A DNA stretch of 64,000 bases, from assembly GCF_016741935.1 (NCBI RefSeq), contig NZ_JAERRG010000013.1, positions 240,147 to 304,146 of the forward strand, read 5' to 3'. Position 1 is the stretch's first letter, and each line of letters begins with the position of its first letter. Origin of the DNA: Streptomyces endocoffeicus (GTDB taxonomy: Bacteria > Actinomycetota > Actinomycetes > Streptomycetales > Streptomycetaceae). Under the pieces are notes generated by a model. That model saw only the letters and a list, made by a program, of their open reading frames with translations. It was not told where the DNA came from and did not search any database. The position numbers and the translations under genes are program-made. Below are positions 59,270-64,000 of this stretch, piece by piece.

Positions 59270-60003
59270 TCGGCCTCGTGCTCGCGGCCGGCGCCGGACG
59301 GCGTCTGCGCCCCTACACCGACACGCTTCCCAAGGCCCTGGTGCCCGTGGACGGTGAGATCACCGTCCTCGACCTGACCCTCGGCAACTTCGCGGAGGTC
59401 GGTCTGACCGAGGTCGCCATCGTCGTCGGCTACCGCAAGGAGGCCGTGTACGAGCGCAAGGAGGCACTGGAGCAGAAGTACGGCGTCAAGCTCACGCTGA
59501 TCGACAACGATAAGGCCGAGGAGTGGAACAACGCCTACTCCCTCTGGTGCGCCCGTGACGCGATCCAGCACACCGTGATCCTCGCCAACGGCGACACCGT
59601 GCACCCGGTCTCGGTCGAGAAGACCCTGCTGGCCGCGCGCGGCAACGGCCAGAAGATCATCCTGGCCCTGGACACGGTCAAGCAGCTCGCCGACGAGGAG
59701 ATGAAGGTCGTCGCCGACCCCGACAAGGGCGTCCAGAAGATCACCAAGCTGATGGACCCGGCCGAGGCGACCGGTGAGTACATCGGCGTCACCCTCATCG
59801 AGGGCGAGGCCGCCGCGGAGCTCGCGGACGCGCTGAAGACCACCTTCGAGCGCGACCCCGACCTCTACTACGAGGACGGCTACCAGGAGCTGGTCAACCG
59901 CGGCTTCAAGGTCGACGTGGCCCCCATCGGCGACATCAAGTGGGTCGAGATCGACAACCACGACGATCTGGCGAAGGGCCGTGAGATCGCGTGCCAGTAC
60001 TGA
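59266..60003 (+). CDS. Nucleotidyltransferase, LicC/IPCT-like (CTP:phosphoalcohol cytidylyltransferase candidate)
   Basis: 245 residues. NTP-transferase signature MIGLVLAAGAGRRLRPYTD then LPKALVPV; GDT in ILANGDTVHPV and WVEIDNHDDLAKG at the C-terminus. The block NDKAEEWNNAYSLWCARDAI is characteristic of LicC and of the CTP:inositol-phosphate cytidylyltransferase domain, which make CDP-choline or CDP-inositol. Between a CDP-alcohol transferase and a glycerol-1-phosphate dehydrogenase, the likely reaction is CTP plus sn-glycerol-1-phosphate (or a derivative) to a CDP-alcohol. The ATG overlaps the previous stop (ATGA) and GGAG lies 8 bases upstream. Confidence 0.85.
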   Translation: MIGLVLAAGAGRRLRPYTDTLPKALVPVDGEITVLDLTLGNFAEVGLTEVAIVVGYRKEAVYERKEALEQKYGVKLTLIDNDKAEEWNNAYSLWCARDAIQHTVILANGDTVHPVSVEKTLLAARGNGQKIILALDTVKQLADEEMKVVADPDKGVQKITKLMDPAEATGEYIGVTLIEGEAAAELADALKTTFERDPDLYYEDGYQELVNRGFKVDVAPIGDIKWVEIDNHDDLAKGREIACQY

Positions 60004-61064
60004 CGAGGCTCATCCCCTCGCCGCTCGTCGTCGATATCCGCGCGGGCGCCCTGGACGATCTCGCGGGGGTCCTCGCCGACCAGCGGATCTCCTCCTCCGG
60101 CAAGCTGGCCATCGCCATCAGCGGCGGCTCCGGCGCCCTGCTGCGCGAGCGGCTGTCGCCGGCGCTGCCGGGCGCGAGCTGGTACGAGGTCGACGGCGGC
60201 ACCCTGGACGACGCGATCAAGCTCGCCGACCGCATGAAGTCGGGGCACTACGACGCGGTCGTGGGGCTGGGCGGCGGAAAGATCATCGACTGTGCGAAGT
60301 TCGCCGCGGCACGCATCGGCCTCCCGCTGGTCGCCGTCGCCACCAACCTCTCGCACGACGGTCTGTGCTCCCCGGTGGCGACCCTCGACAACGACGCGGG
60401 CCGCGGCTCGTACGGGGTGCCCAACCCGATCGCCGTGGTCATCGACCTCGATGTGATCCGGGAGGCGCCGGTCCGCTTCGTCCGCTCCGGTATCGGCGAC
60501 GCCCTGTCCAACATCTCCGCGGTCGCCGACTGGGAGCTGTCCAACCGGGAGACCGGCGAGCAGATCGACGGCCTCGCGGCCGCGATGGCGCGCCAGGCCG
60601 GTGAGGCCGTGCTGCGCCACCCCGGCGGGGTCGGCGACGACGGCTTCCTCCAGGTGCTGGCCGAGGGACTGGTGCTCACCGGCATCTCGATGTCGGTCGC
60701 GGGGGACTCCCGCCCGGCCTCCGGTGCCTGCCACGAGATCAACCACGCCTTCGACCTCCTCTTCCCCAAGCGCGCCGCCAGCCACGGCGAGCAGTGCGGC
60801 CTGGCCGCCGCCTTCGCGATGCGGCTGCGCGGGGCGCACGAGGAGTCGGCGCACATGGCCGAGGTGCTGCACCGGCACGGGCTGCCCGTGCTGCCCGAGG
60901 AGATCGGCTTCACGGTGGACGAGTTCGTCCAGGTCGTGGAGTTCGCTCCGAAGACGCGGCCCGGCCGCTACACGATCCTCGAGCACCTCGACCTCTCATC
61001 CGACGCGATCAGGGACGCATACGCCGACTATGCCAAAGCAGTCAGTCAAGCCATCAGTGGCTGA
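59991..61064 (+). CDS. sn-Glycerol-1-phosphate dehydrogenase-like, iron-containing ADH superfamily (AraM/EgsA type)
   Basis: 357 residues. NAD(P)-binding GLGGGKIIDCAKF (about 92-104), VATNLSHDGLCSPVA with the SHDG motif of the archaeal/AraM enzyme, and metal ligands Asp170 (SGIGDALSN), His248 (GACHEINHAF) and His265 (ASHGEQCG), the expected Asp-His-His set. It reduces dihydroxyacetone phosphate to sn-glycerol-1-phosphate, the backbone enantiomer of archaeal lipids; in Bacillus the AraM product feeds PcrB. No PcrB-like prenyltransferase is present here; the neighbours are CDP-alcohol enzymes. The GTG start overlaps the previous gene by 13 bases. Other dehydrogenases of this superfamily are possible, but the motifs fit G1PDH best. 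Confidence 0.85.
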   Translation: MPVLTRLIPSPLVVDIRAGALDDLAGVLADQRISSSGKLAIAISGGSGALLRERLSPALPGASWYEVDGGTLDDAIKLADRMKSGHYDAVVGLGGGKIIDCAKFAAARIGLPLVAVATNLSHDGLCSPVATLDNDAGRGSYGVPNPIAVVIDLDVIREAPVRFVRSGIGDALSNISAVADWELSNRETGEQIDGLAAAMARQAGEAVLRHPGGVGDDGFLQVLAEGLVLTGISMSVAGDSRPASGACHEINHAFDLLFPKRAASHGEQCGLAAAFAMRLRGAHEESAHMAEVLHRHGLPVLPEEIGFTVDEFVQVVEFAPKTRPGRYTILEHLDLSSDAIRDAYADYAKAVSQAISG

Positions 61065-61821
61065 ACTCCGCCCGGTCGTCCACCCCGCGGGGGTGAAGGA
61101 CCGGCGGAGCGGTGAGCACTGGGCCGGGCGCCTCTACATGCGCGAGATCTCGCTGCGCATCGACCGGCACCTGGTGAACACGCGGGTCACGCCCAACCAG
61201 CTGACGTATCTGATGACCGTCTTCGGCACCCTCTCGGCCCCGGCCCTGCTGGTGCCGGGGATCGCGGGCGCCGTGCTCGGGGTGCTGATGGTCCAGCTCT
61301 ACCTGCTGCTGGACTGCGTCGACGGCGAGATAGCCCGCTGGAAGAAGCAGTTCTCGCTGGGCGGTGTGTATCTGGACCGGGTCGGCGCCTATCTGTGCGA
61401 CGCCGCGGTGCTCGTCGGCTTCGGTCTGCGCGCCGCGGACCTGTGGGGCTCCGGGCGGATCGACTGGCTGTGGGCGTTCCTCGGCACCCTCGCCGCGCTG
61501 GGTGCCATCCTGATCAAGGCCGAGACCGACCTGGTCGGGGTCGCCCGGCACCAGGGCGGTCTGCCGCCGGTCAAGGAGGCGGCCGCCGAGCCGCGCTCGT
61601 CCGGTGTGGCGCTGGCCCGCAGGGCGGCCGCGGCGCTGAAGTTCCACCGGCTGGTCCTCGGGATCGAGGCGTCGCTGCTGATCCTCGTGCTGGCGGTCGT
61701 GGACCAGGTGCGCGGCGACCTGTTCTTCACCCGGCTGGGCGTTGCCGTCCTGGCCGGTATCGCCCTGCTGCAAACCCTGCTTCACCTCGTGTCCATCCTC
61801 GCGTCGAGCAGGCTCAAGTGA
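61030..61821 (+). CDS. Second CDP-alcohol phosphatidyltransferase-like protein with degenerate motif
   Basis: 263 residues, with membrane helices from about residue 60. The motif reads DCVDGEIARW, then FSLGGVYLDRVGAYLCD: Asp95, Asp98, Gly99, Ala102, Arg103, Gly112 and Asp116 are in place, but the position of the final Asp (120), usually assigned as the general base, is Ala. An Asp occurs four residues later at 124. The family transfers phosphoalcohols to membrane acceptors; whether this member is catalytic is open. N-terminal 50 residues are cytoplasmic and basic (REISLRIDRHLVNTRVTPNQ). The ATG overlaps the G1PDH gene by 35 bases. Confidence 0.8.
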   Translation: MPKQSVKPSVAELRPVVHPAGVKDRRSGEHWAGRLYMREISLRIDRHLVNTRVTPNQLTYLMTVFGTLSAPALLVPGIAGAVLGVLMVQLYLLLDCVDGEIARWKKQFSLGGVYLDRVGAYLCDAAVLVGFGLRAADLWGSGRIDWLWAFLGTLAALGAILIKAETDLVGVARHQGGLPPVKEAAAEPRSSGVALARRAAAALKFHRLVLGIEASLLILVLAVVDQVRGDLFFTRLGVAVLAGIALLQTLLHLVSILASSRLK

Positions 61822-62705
61822 GCATGAGCGCGATGAAGCTCGGAGCGGTCGTCCTGACGATGGGCAATCGCCCCGAGGAGCTGCGCGCACTCCTCGACTC
61901 GGTCGCCAAGCAGGACGGCGACCCGGTCGAGGTGGTCGTCGTGGGCAACGGCTCGCCGCTGCCCACGCTCCCCGAGGGCGTCCGGACCATCGAGCTGCCC
62001 GAGAACGTGGGCATTCCGGCGGGCCGCAACGTGGGCATCGAGGCGTTCGGACCCGGCGGGTCGGACGTCGATGTGCTGCTGTTCCTCGACGACGACGGGC
62101 TGCTGCCGGGCACCGACACCGCCGAGCTGTGCCGCCGGGCGTTCGCCGCCGATCCGAAGCTGGGCATCGTCTCGTTCCGCATCGCCGACCCGGACACCGG
62201 TGTCACCCAGCGTCGCCATGTGCCCCGGCTGCGCGCCTCCGACCCGCTGCGGTCCTCCCGGGTGACCACCTTCCTGGGCGGTGCCAACGCGGTGCGCACC
62301 ACGGTGTTCCAGCAGGTCGGAGGGTTGCCGGACGACTTCTTCTACGCCCATGAGGAGACCGATCTGGCCTGGCGGGCGCTGGACGCCGGATGGATGATCG
62401 ATTACCGGTCGGACATGGTGCTGCACCATCCGACCACCGCCCCGAGCAGGCACGCGGTCTACCACCGCATGGTGGCGCGCAACCGGGTCTGGCTGGCCCG
62501 GCGTAACCTTCCTGCGCTGCTCGTTCCCGTGTATCTCGGCGTCTGGCTGCTGCTCACACTGGCCAGGCGTCCATCGAAAACCGCACTTCGGGCCTGGTTC
62601 GGAGGGTTCCGCGAAGGCTGGAAGACACCGTGTGGTCCGCGTCGGCCCATGAAGTGGCGTACGGTATGGCGCCTGACCCGACTGGGCCGACCTCCTGTCA
62701 TCTGA
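61818..62705 (+). CDS. Family 2 glycosyltransferase
   Basis: 295 residues. GT-A fold with LGAVVLTMGNRPEELRALLD, VVVGNGSPLP, NVGIPAGRNVGIEAFG and the metal-binding DDD in LLFLDDDGLL, then GGANAVRTTVFQQVGGLPDD, HEETDLAWRA. The C-terminus has a short hydrophobic segment (LPALLVPVYLGVWLLL) that could anchor it to membrane. It would add a sugar to the glycerophosphate intermediate or to a growing wall polymer. GTG at 61818 overlaps the previous stop (GTGA); ATG two codons later is an alternative. A 70-base gap follows before the ABC exporter, so this ends the tightly overlapping part of the operon. Confidence 0.9.
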   Translation: MSMSAMKLGAVVLTMGNRPEELRALLDSVAKQDGDPVEVVVVGNGSPLPTLPEGVRTIELPENVGIPAGRNVGIEAFGPGGSDVDVLLFLDDDGLLPGTDTAELCRRAFAADPKLGIVSFRIADPDTGVTQRRHVPRLRASDPLRSSRVTTFLGGANAVRTTVFQQVGGLPDDFFYAHEETDLAWRALDAGWMIDYRSDMVLHHPTTAPSRHAVYHRMVARNRVWLARRNLPALLVPVYLGVWLLLTLARRPSKTALRAWFGGFREGWKTPCGPRRPMKWRTVWRLTRLGRPPVI

Positions 62706-62775
62706 CAAGCTCGTATCGAAGAGCATCGGGCGCGACCCGGGGCGCGGCCCCGCTCAGCGCACCCTGAAGACGAAA

Positions 62776-63720
62776 GTGTCAACTGTGAGCGAGACTACGC
62801 ACGACGGTGCGGTAGCCGTGAGTGGCCCGCCATCAGCCGACGACGGACTGTCCCCGTCCGAGCTGGCGCGGAAGTACGAGCTGTCGGTGAGCGGCGCCCG
62901 GGTGGGCCTCGGCGAGTACATCCGCCAGATGTGGGGTCGGCGTCACTTCATCGTGGCCTTCTCGTCGGCCAAGCTCACTGCCCAGTACAGCCAGGCCAAG
63001 CTGGGTCAGGTGTGGCAGGTGGCGACCCCGCTGCTCAACGCGGCGGTGTACTTCTTCATCTTCGGCATGCTGCTGAAGAGCAGTCGCGGTATGGCGAACG
63101 ACATGTACATTCCGTTCCTGGTGACGGGTGTGTTCGTCTTCACCTTCACCCAGGCGTCCGCCATGGCGGGCGTACGGGCGATCTCCGGGAACCTCGGGCT
63201 GGTGCGGGCCCTGCACTTCCCTCGTGCCTCGCTCCCCATCTCCTTCGCGCTCCAGCAGCTCCAGCAGCTGCTCTTCTCGATGATCGTGCTGGTCATCGTG
63301 TTGCTGGGCTTCGGTCACTTCCCGTCCTTCGCCTGGCTGCTGATCGTTCCCACGCTGGCGCTCCAGTTCGTCTTCAACACCGGGCTTTCGCTGATCATGG
63401 CCCGGCTGGGAGCCAAGACCCCGGACCTCGCTCAGCTGCTGCCCTTCATCCTCCGTACCTGGATGTACGCGTCCGGCGTGATGTTTCCGCTGGCCCGCAC
63501 GCTCGAACACGCGGGGGCGAGCAAGTGGATCTCGGACGCCATGCTGGGGAATCCGGCGGCGGTCTACATGGACCTGATGCGGTACGCCCTGATCGACGAC
63601 TACACCGGGGCCAACCTGCCGCCGCATGTGTGGGCGCTGGCCGTGGGCTGGGCGGTCCTCTTCGGTGTCGGGGGATTCGTGTACTTCTGGAAGGCAGAGG
63701 AGCAGTACGGCCGTGGCTGA
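62776..63720 (+). CDS. ABC-2 type exporter permease (TagG/Wzm-like)
   Basis: 314 residues with an N-terminal cytoplasmic part (about 1-60) and six membrane helices: QVWQVATPLLNAAVYFFIFG, YIPFLVTGVFVFTFTQASAM, LFSMIVLVIVLLGFGHFP, FVFNTGLSLIMARLGAKTPD, TWMYASGVMFPLA and WALAVGWAVLFGVGGFVYFW. This is the ABC-2 polysaccharide/teichoic-acid exporter family, which moves lipid-linked polymers across the membrane. The GTG at 62776 has only a weak GAAG upstream; GTG at 62785 is an alternative. The stop overlaps the ATP-binding gene by 8 bases, so the two make one transporter, sharing the operon with the CDP-alcohol and glycosyltransferase enzymes. Confidence 0.9.
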   Translation: MSTVSETTHDGAVAVSGPPSADDGLSPSELARKYELSVSGARVGLGEYIRQMWGRRHFIVAFSSAKLTAQYSQAKLGQVWQVATPLLNAAVYFFIFGMLLKSSRGMANDMYIPFLVTGVFVFTFTQASAMAGVRAISGNLGLVRALHFPRASLPISFALQQLQQLLFSMIVLVIVLLGFGHFPSFAWLLIVPTLALQFVFNTGLSLIMARLGAKTPDLAQLLPFILRTWMYASGVMFPLARTLEHAGASKWISDAMLGNPAAVYMDLMRYALIDDYTGANLPPHVWALAVGWAVLFGVGGFVYFWKAEEQYGRG

Positions 63721-64000
63721 GCAAACCCTCGACAAAAGCACCCAGGCGGAGCGGGCCGAGCAGGCCGGGCAGGCCGGGCAGGCGGTTTCCGGGCCGGGGC
63801 GGGTGCCCACCGTCATCGCCGACGACGTCCACATCGTCTACCGGGTCAACGGCGGCCCCAGGGGGAAGGGCAGTGCCACCGCGGCCCTCAGCCGTCTGCT
63901 GGGGCGGAAGGGCGCCCCGGGTATGCGTGAGGTGCACGCGGTGCGTGGGGTCACCTTCGTGGCGTACAAGGGTGAGTCGATCGGTCTGATCGGGTCCAAT
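63713..64000 (+). CDS. ABC transporter ATP-binding protein (TagH/Wzt-like), 3' end outside window
   Basis: The first 96 residues only. After a Gln/Ala-rich leader come VIADDVHIVYRVNG, REVHAVRGVTFVAYKGESIG and LIGSN, the start of Walker A, where the window ends. The long opening with VHAVRGVTF and the permease partner are typical of polysaccharide or teichoic-acid exporters. It starts at a GTG overlapping the permease gene by 8 bases. The remaining nucleotide-binding domain and any C-terminal carbohydrate-binding part cannot be seen. Confidence 0.88.
   Translation, partial: MAEQTLDKSTQAERAEQAGQAGQAVSGPGRVPTVIADDVHIVYRVNGGPRGKGSATAALSRLLGRKGAPGMREVHAVRGVTFVAYKGESIGLIGSN

Noticed and set aside
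1..64000. Secondary-metabolite biosynthetic cluster, prophage or integrated element
   Set aside because: No polyketide or peptide synthase, terpene cyclase, integrase, phage structural gene or transposase was found; idi alone does not make a cluster.
1..64000. tRNA or rRNA genes
   Set aside because: No cloverleaf or conserved rRNA segment was recognised by eye in any gap; a covariance-model scan would settle this.

Overview
The window is a chromosomal segment of a Streptomyces, perhaps of the violaceusniger/hygroscopicus group (that finer placement is a guess). The genus call rests on very high GC with G/C-biased third codon positions, GTG/TTG starts, many apparently leaderless genes, and genus-typical families: an SsgA-like sporulation protein, GPP34, an SCO6745-family protein, an LPFR-type small protein and an RsbW-like ATPase. 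No rRNA, tRNA, prophage, transposase, CRISPR array or secondary-metabolite synthase was recognised.

Layout. 0-6.2 kb: a cut-off winged-helix regulator, a large secreted subtilase, and a betaine-aldehyde-dehydrogenase-like gene followed by only the C-terminal tail of a choline-oxidase-type GMC flavoprotein. 6.6-21.4 kb: mostly single-gene units, including a 1207-residue helical-repeat protein, an XRE-type membrane protein, a secreted QA-repeat protein, GPP34, an SsgA-like protein, a sigma-factor/zinc-finger/membrane fusion, a BNR-repeat exported protein, YciI, endonuclease V, DUF1203 and a trypsin-like protease. 21.6-29.0 kb: a rightward run with an aldolase/lyase coupled to a NanT-like sialate transporter, then 2-methylacyl-CoA racemase, thiolase and a FadJ-type fusion. 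29.2-48 kb: a LysR/hydrolase pair, MerR, a secreted GH2 enzyme with a nested LamG domain, DUF2236, three secreted peptidases (M1, S15, M14), a BetP-like BCCT carrier, a D-amino-acid-oxidase-like flavoprotein and an ABC-F ATPase. 48-56.6 kb: leftward tex, an LPFR small protein, SCO6745-family, enoyl-CoA hydratase, idi, a CDF metal exporter and galE, with one rightward RsbW-like gene.

56.9-64.0 kb holds the most interesting locus, a tightly overlapping rightward operon: CDP-alcohol phosphatidyltransferase, LicC/IPCT-like nucleotidyltransferase, sn-glycerol-1-phosphate dehydrogenase, a second CDP-alcohol phosphatidyltransferase with a degenerate motif, a GT2 glycosyltransferase, and a TagGH-like ABC exporter cut by the window edge. 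The inferred route is dihydroxyacetone phosphate to glycerol-1-phosphate, then a CDP-activated alcohol, then transfer to a membrane acceptor, glycosylation and export. This would give a glycerol-1-phosphate-containing envelope lipid or polymer; it is untested.

The intergenic DNA is unusually repetitive. Four copies or half-copies of one palindromic element lie directly after TAG stop codons (about 17.06, 26.66, 29.01 and 51.24 kb), and there are several short tandem repeats. One of these abuts a promoter and two run into the 3' ends of genes.
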